Part shown: piece after piece, positions 15,301 to 23,386 of the stretch
How positions within the stretch are numbered: position 1 is the first letter of the stretch
Layout of the letters: every line of letters starts with the position of its first letter
Assembly: GCA_020427145.1 (NCBI GenBank)
Contig: JAGQOU010000180.1
Span: 1 to 32,853 of the forward strand
Source of the DNA: Planctomycetales bacterium
GTDB taxonomy: Bacteria > Planctomycetota > Planctomycetia > Pirellulales > Lacipirellulaceae
Length of the DNA stretch: 32,853 nucleotides
Reading direction: 5' to 3'
The notes under the pieces: model-generated
Seen by the model: only the letters and a program-made list of their open reading frames with translations
The model's database searches: none
Told to the model about the DNA's origin: nothing
Position numbers and translations under genes: made by a program

Positions 15301-17691
15301 CTCCTCGGCCATCTGCAGGTATTCGTCAAGCCCCAGGCCGTCGGTCGACCAGTAACCCCACGCCGAGTTCAGGTGCCCAGGGCGGTCCTCGATGGGGCCA
15401 ATGGTCTCCGACCAGTTGAAGCGGTCCGCATAAGTATTCCCCTCCAAGTAGTTGCCGCCGGGGACGCGGAAGAAGGCGGGCTGCAGGTCGTCCAGCCACT
15501 GCATCAGGTCGCCGCGAAGATGATTGTCGCCCCCGTCGTAACCGGGCGGGAACAAATACGCCGCCCCAAACCACAGCGTGGCGCCGTTGGCCGAGGCGCT
15601 GTTGGTGGAGATGACAAACCGATTGGCCGCCGAGGTAGGCGCATTAGCCGCCGTGGTCAACGTGACGGTGTACTTCGTCCAGTTGGTGGAGATCGACGGG
15701 ACCGTCGCGGTGGCGTAGACCGTCCCGCCGTTGGATTCCAACGCGACGGTGAGGGGGCCGGTAAAGCCCGCCGTGGCTTTGGCGTAGAACTCCGCCGTGT
15801 ACGTCGTCGACGGCGTCACCGCCACGCCGAAGAAACCGGAGTTGGCGATGCCGGCGCGGGCCGAGGCCGAGACGCCCGAGGTGATTGTGAGCTTCCCCGA
15901 ACTGGTCAGCGCGGCGGTTGGTCCGGAGGTTGCGTCCGAGTTGAGCGTGGCGGCCACGCCAGCCCCTGCGACCGCCGTCCAGGCCCGCAGAGGATCTGTC
16001 GAATCGTTGAAACCGCTATTGCGAACCTCGTTGCTATAGACGCCCCCCTCGGCCCCATAGTTGATGTCTTCCATGAAGGCGCCGTACAGGTCCGGCGAGA
16101 CCGTCACGCCCGTCGAGGCCATGTCGACGTCAATCGAAACCTGCCCGTCCGTGCCGATGAACTGAGCCACGCCCGCGGTCAATGGCGAGTTGTAAAATCG
16201 CACGTCGTCGATTTGGCCGTCGACAAAGTCGGCGCGGGCGCCAGCATACTTGCCGCCGCCGATTACTGTGGCCCCCGTGCCTTGCCACCCGCCGGTGTAC
16301 GGCGTGGCGGACTGCAGTTCGCCGTCCACATAGAGCAGCAGTTGGCCGTTGGCGACGTCATTGACGCCGATGAGGTTGTACCAGGTCGCCGTCGATGGGA
16401 CGCTGGTTGCACCAGCGCTGTAGACCGTGGCCGAGTCGCTGTCGGAAGCTAGTCGCGAGAACGCGAACCGACCGGTGTCGGCGCGGTATTGCAGGTAGAA
16501 AGCCGAAGTCGAAGAGCCGTCGACTGAGACGAAAGTCTGAAACCCGCTCAGCGAGTTCAAGTTCACCCATGCCGAGACGGAAAACGGCAGTGCGGTGTCG
16601 ATCACCGGCGAGGGATAGGTGGCGTTGCCCGTCGCCGAACCGTTCACGGCGAGCGAATTCGACCCCAGTCGCCCCGCGTCCCACGCGGCGCCGGCGCCCA
16701 GCGACAAGACGTTGTCATGCCCCGAAACGTCCGCCGCGGTCGCTCCCTCACCGTCGTCGAAGGAGTATGCGGCGGGCTGATCCAGGACCGCGATTTGCTC
16801 CGCCGACAGCGCCGAGTCGAACAGTTCGACGTCGTCGATTGCGCCGTTGACATAGTCGACCTGCCCGCCATTGTAGAACCCGTGGCCGATGAGCGTGGCG
16901 CCCGTGGCTTCCCAGCCGCCCGTGTAAACAGCTGCGCCCATCGACTGTCCGTCGACATAGAGCGAAATGGTGCCGGCCGTGGCATCGTTCACGCCCACCA
17001 GGTGATGCCAGACGCCGGTCTCCGGCGCCGTCGGCGCGGCGACGTACGTGGCGCCGACGTTGGCATCGCTCCCCAAGCGGGTGAAAGCGAACGTCCCCGT
17101 ATCGCCGCGCAGCTGCAGGAAGAACCCGGCCACGGTATCGCCGGCAATGGAAACGACTGTCTGGTAGCCAGAAAGCGAAGCAAAGTTCACCCACGCTGAG
17201 ACGCTAAAGCTGCCCGACGTATCGACCACGGGCGCGCCATAGGCGGCCACGCCACTCGACGTGCCGTTGAGATTCAATGCGTGGGAGCCGATGTTACCGT
17301 CGGTCCACGTCGCTCCCGCTCCGAGGGTGGCGTTGAGTCCGCTGCCCGCGGAGTCGACGGCGACCGTGCCCATGCCTTCGTCGAAAGTCCAATGCGCGGT
17401 CGGCGTCGGGACGGCTGGAATCGGGCCGACGGCCAGCAACGTGCGGAGTTCTAATACCTCGAATTCGCACGCTGTTGTGAAGGCGCCGGCGCGATACGGT
17501 CGCGATGTCCGCTGATTGCCCAGCGTTCGTCGTCTGAGTTTGGCGAGCGAGTTGCGGACCAGCAACTCGAACGCCTTGCCAAGACGTTGCTGCAGGCCGG
17601 GTGCTTTCCGCACACTGGTGTGACATCGTGTCGCATTGGCATGGCGTGTCGCGACCGCCTGCCGCTTCCGAACCGAATGCAGCTTGTTCAT
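12352..17691 (-). CDS. giant secreted GH51-like alpha-L-arabinofuranosidase with three LamG domains and a dockerin-like repeat
   Basis: A 1779-residue extracellular protein. The N-terminal ~90 residues are a basic leader ending in FEVLELRTLLAVG, the planctomycete LEPR/LELR-type motif near residues 77-88. LamG1 spans about 97-305 and LamG2 about 306-510. The arabinofuranosidase-like part (about 513-1120) contains a carbohydrate-binding-like stretch and a TIM-barrel region with FFRVPGGNYLEG, the acid/base Glu867 in FVEIGNEDW and the probable nucleophile Glu941 in ILVGEYAA. PKD/Ig-like domains follow at about 1126-1222 and 1510-1608, a Big-type domain at about 1227-1305, and LamG3 at about 1312-1507. 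A dockerin-like double EF-hand follows at about 1613-1668 (GDYDGDGSVAGSDF and ADGNGDGVVDAGDL). A charged 110-residue tail follows. It probably trims arabinose from plant or algal polysaccharides. GH51 assignment is by motif; a related GH clan A family remains possible. Confidence 0.88.
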   Translation of the reverse strand: MNKLHSVRKRQAVATRHANATRCHTSVRKAPGLQQRLGKAFELLVRNSLAKLRRRTLGNQRTSRPYRAGAFTTACEFEVLELRTLLAVGPIPAVPTPTAHWTFDEGMGTVAVDSAGSGLNATLGAGATWTDGNIGSHALNLNGTSSGVAAYGAPVVDTSGSFSVSAWVNFASLSGYQTVVSIAGDTVAGFFLQLRGDTGTFAFTRLGSDANVGATYVAAPTAPETGVWHHLVGVNDATAGTISLYVDGQSMGAAVYTGGWEATGATLIGHGFYNGGQVDYVNGAIDDVELFDSALSAEQIAVLDQPAAYSFDDGEGATAADVSGHDNVLSLGAGAAWDAGRLGSNSLAVNGSATGNATYPSPVIDTALPFSVSAWVNLNSLSGFQTFVSVDGSSTSAFYLQYRADTGRFAFSRLASDSDSATVYSAGATSVPSTATWYNLIGVNDVANGQLLLYVDGELQSATPYTGGWQGTGATVIGGGKYAGARADFVDGQIDDVRFYNSPLTAGVAQFIGTDGQVSIDVDMASTGVTVSPDLYGAFMEDINYGAEGGVYSNEVRNSGFNDSTDPLRAWTAVAGAGVAATLNSDATSGPTAALTSSGKLTITSGVSASARAGIANSGFFGVAVTPSTTYTAEFYAKATAGFTGPLTVALESNGGTVYATATVPSISTNWTKYTVTLTTAANAPTSAANRFVISTNSASANGATLWFGAAYLFPPGYDGGDNHLRGDLMQWLDDLQPAFFRVPGGNYLEGNTYADRFNWSETIGPIEDRPGHLNSAWGYWSTDGLGLDEYLQMAEEVGAEPILGVYAGYTLNGSSDTGATLANDVIDAVNELHYVLDPVTTAWGALRAANGHPEPYDVNFVEIGNEDWFSSTYPQRYPLFYDAIHAEFPNLQIIATSTATGGRPFDVLDDHFYNTPQWFLANSDYYDNAARGDYKILVGEYAAREGAPTSTMAAALGEAAFLMGLERNADLVTMSAYAPLWVNVDGIQWTPDLIGYDNLSSYVSPSYYVQQMLSQNRGTNIVASSVSAATGLQTLVTRTDSTYFVTVVNATGTLAETTINLDGALTVSPTASATTLAALANNAQNSLANPNSIAPVATVVSGLDTSFTYAFPGYSLTILEFTADVDAPTIATPAAASPALVTGTTTDLSVLGAATGGEASLTYTWSATGPAAVSFSANGSNAAKNSTATFTQAGDYEFTATIVNPANGASTTSSVAVTVAQLASGMVVVTPSDAIVAAGATAQLSANAADQFGDPLQEQLAVTWSIASGAGSVNAAGLYTAPLAAGSATVHVTSALGSADATLSIITPEAWYQADATTGTTLADSSGNGNTGTLNGLAGWSTGVGGNALALNGGAVELPTGIVSGLNDFTIATWFNVDTLNTWSRIFDFGSGTSVNMFLTPRANGAGGPLRFAITTTGVGGEQQLNGPVLTAGSWVHVAITLAGDTGTMFVNGVPVATNENMTIHPTDLGATTQNYLGDSQYAVDPGFLGRIDDFRIYSAALSAQQIMLMASPVVVAPAATAENPVASTTTTVSVLGSDLTAGESALAYTWATIGVPPAPVTFSVNGNNAAKNSTATFEQPGVYFLEATISNTTTGLSTSSVVRVAVSPGIPGDYDGDGSVAGSDFLTWQRQFATTVPLLTGADGNGDGVVDAGDLSVWSSRFGATEIVAAASSSFAEAATAVAGAYDQLIAAPSASSMIFPRRSDLIASRAERCFGDFVPTRRIDDALHERRDRAVEDLQFSRLARRALGERDAQHSVETDGQREEAFDRFFELLKM

Positions 17692-18313
17692 TGCCGATGT
17701 CCCGTCAATTGGTCGAGTCGAGTAGGCGTCCGAAGTGCATGGCGTTCGTCACCGGCCCGCCGCGCCGCAGGGGCCGCTGAGACGCGAGAAATCGCGGCGG
17801 CGGCGCGTTCGCTTGCGCCGGCGCTTCGCCGATCAGCGCCATACTGTTTTCAAGTGACTCACATTCGTGACGAGTGACGAGTGACGCAGACTCGGCGACG
17901 CGCTGGACGGCGTCCACGTCATTTTGGTCGAGCAATTCTCATGCCCACGACAGCCAAAGGTTCACGGGCGGTATTTCTGCTCGAATCGACTGCTGCCGTT
18001 GTGCATCGAAAGACCCGATTGATCCATTCGAATGCTAGTTAAAAGACGCCATCGGCGTCGTCGCGAATGCTGTGACTGGATAAGTGTGGCCGGACAAGTA
18101 CGACGCCGGGCACGCCGATTGAGGCCTGCCTGGTCGCGTTCCTTCCGAAAACCAGAGCTGCCAACGCCTCCCTTTACGCTAATTGCTCAGCGAAAATTCG
18201 TATAGCAGGAACTTGCGCAGAAAGATTGTAGGAATATCTTAAAGCACCGCAGTCGTTGCATCACAGCTGCGATAAACTCGAATCGCACTTGCTGACAGCG
18301 AACAGCGTCGACT

Positions 18314-18382
18314 TGATGCCGCCGATTCGCAGGCCATGGTGCGCCGTCCGCGCCATGGCTTACGAATCGGATCATGGCATCA
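18314..18382. repeat. 69-nt imperfect inverted repeat
   Basis: Outer arms TGATGCC (18314-18320) and GGCATCA (18376-18382) enclose 22-nt inner arms (18322-18343 and 18349-18370). The inner arms pair with two G-T wobbles and one mismatch around a 5-nt CCGTC loop. Key parts are CCGATTCG/CGAATCGG and GCCATGG/CCATGGC. The size and shape suit a REP/BIME or tiny MITE-like element rather than a terminator. Confidence 0.75.
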
Positions 18383-18384
18383 GC

Positions 18385-18424
18385 GGGGGCCGCGAGGGCG
18401 TAGCCACCCGACGCCGTTAGCCCC
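18385..18424. repeat. nested hairpin with GTTAGCCCC arm
   Basis: GGGGGC (18385-18390) can pair with GCCCC (18420-18424), and GGCGT (18397-18401) with ACGCC (18411-18415), around AGCCACCCG. It directly follows the large inverted repeat and shares a TTAGCCCC motif with the palindrome at 2858-2886, so it may belong to the same repeat family. Confidence 0.5.
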
Positions 18425-18481
18425 TGTAAACTACCAGCCGAGCCGCCGGCGCGGTGGTGATCATACCGATTCTACGCCTTA

Positions 18482-18519
18482 ACGCGAATCTTCGCGTGCA
18501 CCTCGCGAAATTCAGGTGC
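18482..18519 (+). promoter_or_regulatory. mutually exclusive hairpins upstream of cheX
   Basis: ACGCGAA-TC-TTCGCGT (18482-18497) is followed directly by GCACCT (18498-18503) pairing with AGGTGC (18514-18519). The loop of the second hairpin holds another CGCGAA (18504-18509) that could instead pair with TTCGCG (18491-18496). Two RNA structures are therefore possible, as in leader switches, about 135 nt before the cheX ATG. This is speculative. Confidence 0.35.
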
Positions 18520-18653
18520 GGCGCCCCGCAGTTGTGCTCGCTCGGGGACGGGGGCGACCAATACTTGGCCATTCACGCCCCGACTGCTTTGGCGCCGGCG
18601 AGAGTCGCGTGAGAGCAAATCCGTTTGACGCCCAACGAGTAATCGAGTTTGCC

Positions 18654-19181
18654 ATGACCGCCGTTGCCGACGCCGTCTCCGTGGAATCCGTCAGCGTTAA
18701 GCCGGAATTATTCGAGGCCGTTCAGAACTCGGTTCGCAATGCGATGACCATGTGCGGGTTGAAGGCTCGCTGCACCGGCGTGTCGAGCGTGCCCGCGCAG
18801 CAGTCGGGCATCGTCACAGGCATGATCGGCGTTCACGGCAAAGTGACGGGTTTCGCCACTGTGAACATGGCCGAGCGGTTTGCCATTCGCGCCGTGGAAG
18901 GCCTGCTGGGCGACGAGCACGGCAAGCTCACCTCGCAAGTCGTCGACGGCGCCGGCGAAATCACAAACATTATTGTCGGCGGCATCAAATCGAGCTTGGC
19001 CAAGACCAATTGGGGATTCTCGCACATTACAGTGCCGTCGGTCTTGGTCGGCAATAACGTCACGATTGCGTACGCCCGCGGACTCGACTTCCTGACCGTC
19101 AGCTTTGAGCTGGACGATCCGGAAGCCGTGCGGCTCGAAGAGCGCATGATGCACGTCAGCTTATCGCTGTTGACGCTCTAG
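18654..19181 (+). CDS. CheX-like phosphatase-family protein
   Basis: This 175-residue protein matches the CheX/CheC-type fold. The family's catalytic E-x2-N pair is present as E102 and N105 in GEITNIIVGGIKSSL. The surrounding pattern of a glycine-rich beta hairpin (GVHGKVTGFATV), a helix with MAERFAIRAV and a final GLDFLTVSFEL strand is typical. CheX dephosphorylates CheY-P in chemotaxis; many bacteria also have CheX-like proteins paired with other response regulators. ATG at 18654 is chosen because the preceding in-frame residues (Arg-rich, from 18516) do not fit; a GTG at 18609 is possible. No chemotaxis gene is adjacent, as the next gene, ndk, is convergent, so its partner is unknown. It has no signal peptide. 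Confidence 0.85.
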   Translation: MTAVADAVSVESVSVKPELFEAVQNSVRNAMTMCGLKARCTGVSSVPAQQSGIVTGMIGVHGKVTGFATVNMAERFAIRAVEGLLGDEHGKLTSQVVDGAGEITNIIVGGIKSSLAKTNWGFSHITVPSVLVGNNVTIAYARGLDFLTVSFELDDPEAVRLEERMMHVSLSLLTL

Positions 19182-19208
19182 CGTCGATGGCGTCCCAGCG
19201 CAGACGAA

Positions 19209-19670
19209 CTACGCTTCGTCCGCCGCTCGCATCCACTTGCTGATTGTCGGCGTGTCGTCGCAGAAATCGCTCGGCTTGAAGTACAACGCGATTTCGCGCG
19301 CAGCCGACTCGGCGCCGTCGGAACCATGCACCAGGTTCATTTGTCGGCTGCTGCTGAAATCGCCGCGAATCGTGCCGGGGGCGGCCTGCAACCCGTTGGT
19401 GGCGCCTAGCATCTCGCGCACGACGCGGATGGCCTCCAGCCCCTCTAGTACGGCCGCCACGACGGGCCCGCCGGTCACGAATTCCTCCAGCGTGGGGTAC
19501 CAGCCCTTCTGGACGTGCTCGGCATAGTGCTGCTTCGCCAACTCGGGCGTGATTTGCAGCATCTTCATGGCGACCACGTTGAGGCCCTTGTCCTCGAAAC
19601 GAGCGAGAATGCGGCCCATCAGGCGGCGTTGGACACAGTCGGGCTTCAGCAGAATAAAGGTGCGTTCCAT
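19209..19670 (-). CDS. ndk: nucleoside diphosphate kinase
   Basis: A 153-residue enzyme of full NDK length. It transfers the gamma-phosphate of ATP to NDPs through a phosphohistidine, keeping NTP and dNTP pools balanced in the cytoplasm. The N-terminal ERTFILLKPDCVQRRLMG block, the GATN motif and the active-site His115 in NLVHGSDG are all present. ATG at 19670 begins directly with MERTFILLKP; the longer frame to 19766 is not supported. An A/G-rich AAGAAG lies just before the start. It converges with cheX (27-nt gap) and diverges from nfo (184 nt). The ending (YFKPSDFCDDTPTISKWM) is slightly longer than in E. coli Ndk. Confidence 0.97.
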   Translation of the reverse strand: MERTFILLKPDCVQRRLMGRILARFEDKGLNVVAMKMLQITPELAKQHYAEHVQKGWYPTLEEFVTGGPVVAAVLEGLEAIRVVREMLGATNGLQAAPGTIRGDFSSSRQMNLVHGSDGAESAAREIALYFKPSDFCDDTPTISKWMRAADEA

Positions 19671-19854
19671 GGTTCTTCTTTTCGACTCTGAATGTGTCTT
19701 GTGAGTGAAGTTGGAATATGACCGGCGGCCCAACGGGCCGCGGCGGTTAGCCAGATCGTCCCGCATGGCGGGAGTTGCGAATTGTAGGCGACGTCCCGCG
19801 GGGCCTCAACCGCCCCCTGGCCGCTGGCGCCGGCGGCAGCTACTCTGGGACGCC

Positions 19855-20712
19855 ATGGCCATTCTCGGAGCCCACATGTCGATCGCCGGCGGCTACTACA
19901 AAGCCGCCGAAGCCGCCGCCCGCACGGGGTGCGACTGCGTGCAGCTGTTCACGAAGAACAACAACCAGTGGCGTGCCAAGCCGATTGCCGCCGCTGAGGC
20001 GGAGCGGTTTCGCACGTCGCTTGTCGAGCTGGGAATCCAGCATCCGATTTCGCACGATTCCTACCTCATCAATCTCGCCAGTCCCGACGACGAGTTGTGG
20101 AAGAAATCGATCGACGCCTTTGTGATTGAGTTGCAGCGGGCCGAACTGCTGGGGATTCCGTACGTCGTCGCCCACCCGGGGGCGTACACCACCAGTAGCG
20201 AGGCGCGGGGACTGAAGCGAATTGCCCGCGGGCTGAACGAGGTTCACAAGCAGACGCGGGGAATCACGGCGAAGTGCCTGCTGGAGACGACCGCCGGCCA
20301 GGGGAGCAACCTGGGGTGGAAGTTCGAGCATTTGGCCGCGGTGATTGACGGCGCGCGCGCCCCGGAGCGGCTGGGCGTTTGCTTTGACACCTGCCATGTG
20401 TTTGCCGCAGGGTATCCGATGGGGACGAAGAAGGACTATCTCGCCACGATGCGACAGTTCGACAAGATCGTCGGCTTGAAGCAGATCAAGGCGTTTCATG
20501 TCAACGACAGCAAGGCAAAGTTTGGCTCGCGCGTCGATCGGCACGCAGGCATCGGCCGCGGCGAGATGGGCGTCGACCCGTTTCGCTGGCTCATGAACGA
20601 CCGCCGATTTCGCCGCGTGCCGATGTATCTGGAAACTCCCAAAGGGACCGAGGACGGCGAAGAGCTGGACGTGATCAATCTGGCCGTGCTGCGCGGGCTG
20701 ATTGACACGTGA
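19855..20712 (+). CDS. nfo: endonuclease IV (AP endonuclease)
   Basis: A 285-residue TIM-barrel enzyme that cleaves DNA at abasic sites in base excision repair, using three zinc ions. All family signatures are visible: GAHMSIAGGYYKA at the N-terminus, FTKNNNQW, CLLETTAGQGSNLGWKFEHL, GVCFDTCHVFAAGY, then HVNDSKAKFGSRVDRHAGIG and RGEMG. His, Glu and Asp metal ligands of the family are retained in these blocks. ATG at 19855 starts with MAILGAHMS, exactly as in homologues; the in-frame upstream extension overlaps the ndk promoter region and is rejected. It ends 80 nt before the converging permease gene, with a small CGTTGC-TG-GCAACG hairpin (20754-20767) between them. Confidence 0.97.
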   Translation: MAILGAHMSIAGGYYKAAEAAARTGCDCVQLFTKNNNQWRAKPIAAAEAERFRTSLVELGIQHPISHDSYLINLASPDDELWKKSIDAFVIELQRAELLGIPYVVAHPGAYTTSSEARGLKRIARGLNEVHKQTRGITAKCLLETTAGQGSNLGWKFEHLAAVIDGARAPERLGVCFDTCHVFAAGYPMGTKKDYLATMRQFDKIVGLKQIKAFHVNDSKAKFGSRVDRHAGIGRGEMGVDPFRWLMNDRRFRRVPMYLETPKGTEDGEELDVINLAVLRGLIDT

Positions 20713-20792
20713 CAGGGCGCGTTGATCCGAGCGATCGCTTTGGTCCCTGACGACGTTGCTGGCAACGGCGCCGTTGCGGGCCGGTCAATTCT

Positions 20793-22094
20793 TCACTCAG
20801 GGATTTCCCGGCCGTGCGGATCGACGTTCGCGTCGTCCAGTTTCTGCCGCAGCGATTGCTGCAATCCGGAGTCGAGATAGTGTTCCACGCGATGGGCCGG
20901 CTCGTGGACGTGATCCAGCGGCAGGCCGAGGAATTGCACGAGGTAGTTCTCCCACAGGCGATGGGCGCGGACCAGCTGGCGAGCCGCGTCGCGACCAGCC
21001 GGCGTGAGTTCAAGCGTCTCGCCGGCGCGCGACACCAGTTCGTTCCGTTGGAGGCTCGCCAAGCCCCACCACGCCAAGAGGCCGCCGCCAATCGCTGTGC
21101 GTGCGTCACGGCTGGCAAGTCGCCGCTCGGCGCCCAGTTCTTCAAGCCGATACAACATGCCCAACAGATCGTCGCGAATCACGCGCAGGGCAAGACGGGC
21201 GTTGTGCAACATCGTGCTCAACAGTCCGTAACGCGGCGAGAACAGCACGGCGACCCCGTACAGGCCGCCGGCGGCAACCGCCATCATGCCGGCCACGTTG
21301 GTGTCGAAGTGGACGGCCAGGGCGTACCCCAGCACGCTGCTGGCGGCGCCAATGGCCGCCGAGAGCAGCACCATCGGTCCGAGCCGATCGACCAGCAGGT
21401 GGGCCGTCGCCGCGGGGGTGATCAGCATCGCGACGACCAGGATGGATCCCACTGCTTCAAACGACGCCACGGCCGTCACTGCCACAAGCGTCATCAGCAG
21501 ATAATGCATCACGCCGGCCGGGAATCCCATCGTCGTGGCAAGCGCAGGGTCGAAGGCGCTCAGTTTGAATTCTTTCCACAGCAGAACCAGTGCGACGGTG
21601 TTGACGCCCAGGACGATCAGTCCCACAGCCAACGCGCGGGGCAGCTGGAGACTTCCCCATTGCACGGTGTACAAGGGCGCCAACTCGAGCGCTCCCTCGA
21701 ACACGCACTGCTTGTCAAAGTGTACGCCCTTGACCTGGGTGATTAGCACGACGCCCAACGCGAACAACGACGTAAAAACGACGCCCATGCTGGCGTCAGC
21801 AGGCACCCGGGCGAAGCGATGCAGCGTTTGGGTGAGCAGCGCCGTGAGCAGGCCAGCGATCACGGCGCCCAACAGCAGCGGACCGATGCTGTAGGACTGC
21901 GTGACCAGAAACGCGGCGGCCAGGCCCGGCAGTACGGAGTGGGAGATCGCGTCGCCCATCATGCTCATCTGCCGCAGCACAAGAAACGCACCCAACACGG
22001 CGCAGGCGGCAGCGATCACCGCGCCGGTTGCCATAATCCACAATGCATCGGTCGAAGGCCAAGCGATCGCCAGAGAAGCGGCAGCGGCGTTCAT
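20793..22094 (-). CDS. metal ABC transporter permease fused to a C-terminal DtxR-like domain (TroD-like)
   Basis: A 433-residue protein. Residues 1 to about 290 form an ABC-3 family permease with repeated hydrophobic segments and the family blocks MGDAISHSVLPGLAAAFLV, the SMGVVFTSLFALGVV region and VGSILVVAMLITPAA. From about 295 to the end, the protein looks like DtxR/MntR: a winged-helix-like stretch (ASLQRNELVSRAGETLELTP) and a metal-binding/dimerisation domain. DtxR ligand positions are largely kept: H378 and E382 (AHRLWENYL), H397, H401 (Cys102 in DtxR), E404 and H405 (HRVEHYL), then DPHGREIP. The gene starts with ATG overlapping the stop of the other permease. The organisation parallels troABCD. 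Substrate is probably manganese, by association with MntR. Confidence 0.9.
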   Translation of the reverse strand: MNAAAASLAIAWPSTDALWIMATGAVIAAACAVLGAFLVLRQMSMMGDAISHSVLPGLAAAFLVTQSYSIGPLLLGAVIAGLLTALLTQTLHRFARVPADASMGVVFTSLFALGVVLITQVKGVHFDKQCVFEGALELAPLYTVQWGSLQLPRALAVGLIVLGVNTVALVLLWKEFKLSAFDPALATTMGFPAGVMHYLLMTLVAVTAVASFEAVGSILVVAMLITPAATAHLLVDRLGPMVLLSAAIGAASSVLGYALAVHFDTNVAGMMAVAAGGLYGVAVLFSPRYGLLSTMLHNARLALRVIRDDLLGMLYRLEELGAERRLASRDARTAIGGGLLAWWGLASLQRNELVSRAGETLELTPAGRDAARQLVRAHRLWENYLVQFLGLPLDHVHEPAHRVEHYLDSGLQQSLRQKLDDANVDPHGREIPE

Positions 22095-23386
22095 CGATCG
22101 CCCTCCCCTGCCCTGATCTCGTGTGGCGACGGCGGGACGCGCGGAGCGGCGAATGCGAGTTTCGGATCGGCTTCCAACTCGGCTTCGAGTTCCAAAACAA
22201 CCGCGGCGGGCAGAAGATGCTCCACGTCGTCGGCCGAGCGATCGACATGGTCGGCCGCGGCTCCAGCGACGCGCATCATATACAGCTCCCACAAACGGTG
22301 GCGCCGGGTAGCTTCGGCGGCCGCGCGCAGGCCGACGGGGGTCATCGTCACAACGCCCCCCGACAGCGTGACGAGACCTTGTTGCTGATTCTTTTCCAGC
22401 AAACGACGCAGCCGGGCGGGCCGCCAGCGGCGATCGGCCTGCAACGATTCGAAATCAATCGCGGGCGTCTCTTGCGGCTGTGGTTCAGCCAACTCGTACA
22501 GCGATCGCAGCAAGTGATCCTGGGCCACCCGGCGTTGAAGGCGGACGGTATGCATGAACCTGGCGAGGAGCCCCTGTTGCGGCGCCAGCAGCAACGACGC
22601 GGCGAACATGGCTGCCGCTGCCAGCACGATGGCCGGCCCGGCGGGAACGCCGCGTCCGTAGCGGGAACCGACGACGCCGGCAAATACCCCTATCGCCGCC
22701 GCCAGCAGCAGCAGCGTGTGCAGTCGGTGCGTCCACATCCGCGCCGTCGCCGCCGGCACGATGATCATGGCCGCCATCAACACCACCCCGACCATTGGCA
22801 GGCCAATGATCGTCACGACCGCCACCAGGGCCATCATTGCCAGATCGAGCCGCGTGGCGGGCCAGCCCTGCGACGCCGCGAAATCCGCGTCAAACGCTAC
22901 GAGCTTGAACTCTTTAAACAGCAGCGTCACGATGAGCAGCGCGGCCGTGCCGACGCCCGCCAACAGCAACAGGTCGCTGTTGAGCATGTTGCCGGGCTCG
23001 CCGAACAAGAACGAGTTGAGTCCCGCGCTGTTGCCCCCCGTGGTCGATCGCGTCGCGCGGCTGAGCAGCACGACTCCCAGACCGAAAAAGGAACTGAGCA
23101 TCACGCCGATCGCCGCGTCCTCCTTGGTGCGCGTCCAGCGAACGACCAGCGTCATCAGCCCGATCGCCGCGAGCCCCGTGGCGAGCGCCCCCACAGACAG
23201 TGCGGCCAGTTGCCGCGAGCCGGTCAGCATGAAGGCCAGCACCACTCCCGGCAACGCTGCATGCGACAGCATGTCGCCGACCAGCGAGCGGCCGCGCAAT
23301 ACCGCGAAGGCTCCGACGACGCCTGCCACGCCGCCGAGCAGCGCGGCGCCGAGCGTGACTTTCATTGACAGGCTCAGCGCGATCAT
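22091..23386 (-). CDS. metal ABC transporter permease fused to a C-terminal DtxR-like domain (TroC-like)
   Basis: A 431-residue protein. The N-terminal ~270 residues are an ABC-3 permease ([56 protein letters not shown]). The C-terminal ~160 residues resemble DtxR/Mnt[20 protein letters not shown] as a degenerate winged helix, HRLWELYMM (H363, E367) and VEHLLP (E389, H390). Two DtxR-type ligand positions appear to be Asp instead of His and Cys, so metal sensing may be weaker or different from the second permease. The tail after 405 is Pro/charge-rich. The ATG overlaps the ATPase stop, and its TGA overlaps the next permease ATG, so translation is coupled. The two permeases probably form a heterodimeric channel. 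Confidence 0.9.
   Translation of the reverse strand: MIALSLSMKVTLGAALLGGVAGVVGAFAVLRGRSLVGDMLSHAALPGVVLAFMLTGSRQLAALSVGALATGLAAIGLMTLVVRWTRTKEDAAIGVMLSSFFGLGVVLLSRATRSTTGGNSAGLNSFLFGEPGNMLNSDLLLLAGVGTAALLIVTLLFKEFKLVAFDADFAASQGWPATRLDLAMMALVAVVTIIGLPMVGVVLMAAMIIVPAATARMWTHRLHTLLLLAAAIGVFAGVVGSRYGRGVPAGPAIVLAAAAMFAASLLLAPQQGLLARFMHTVRLQRRVAQDHLLRSLYELAEPQPQETPAIDFESLQADRRWRPARLRRLLEKNQQQGLVTLSGGVVTMTPVGLRAAAEATRRHRLWELYMMRVAGAAADHVDRSADDVEHLLPAAVVLELEAELEADPKLAFAAPRVPPSPHEIRAGEGDR

Larger units (their letters stand above)
17692..18653. other. 962-nt gene-poor region with palindromic elements
   Basis: Lies between the divergent hydrolase gene (minus) and cheX (plus). Short open frames exist (for example minus 17705-17935 and minus 18187-18375), but none looks like a protein family or has a good start context. 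The base composition is less GC-rich than its neighbours around 18000-18300. The region contains a short tandem GACGAGT repeat (about 17866-17882), a GACGCC-ATC-GGCGTC hairpin near 18045, the large inverted repeat 18314-18382, a nested hairpin 18385-18424 and alternative hairpins at 18482-18519. It may be a decayed mobile element remnant or a regulatory stretch; I cannot tell which. Confidence 0.6.

Noticed and set aside
17866..17882. Tandem GACGAGT repeat as a possible CRISPR or binding-site array
   Set aside because: Only about two and a half short units without spacers; too small to mean anything on its own.
17705..17935. 76-residue open frame on the minus strand upstream of the hydrolase
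   Set aside because: No domain, no good start context, and composition like non-coding DNA.
18187..18375. 62-residue open frame on the minus strand
   Set aside because: It overlaps the large inverted repeat and has no family resemblance.
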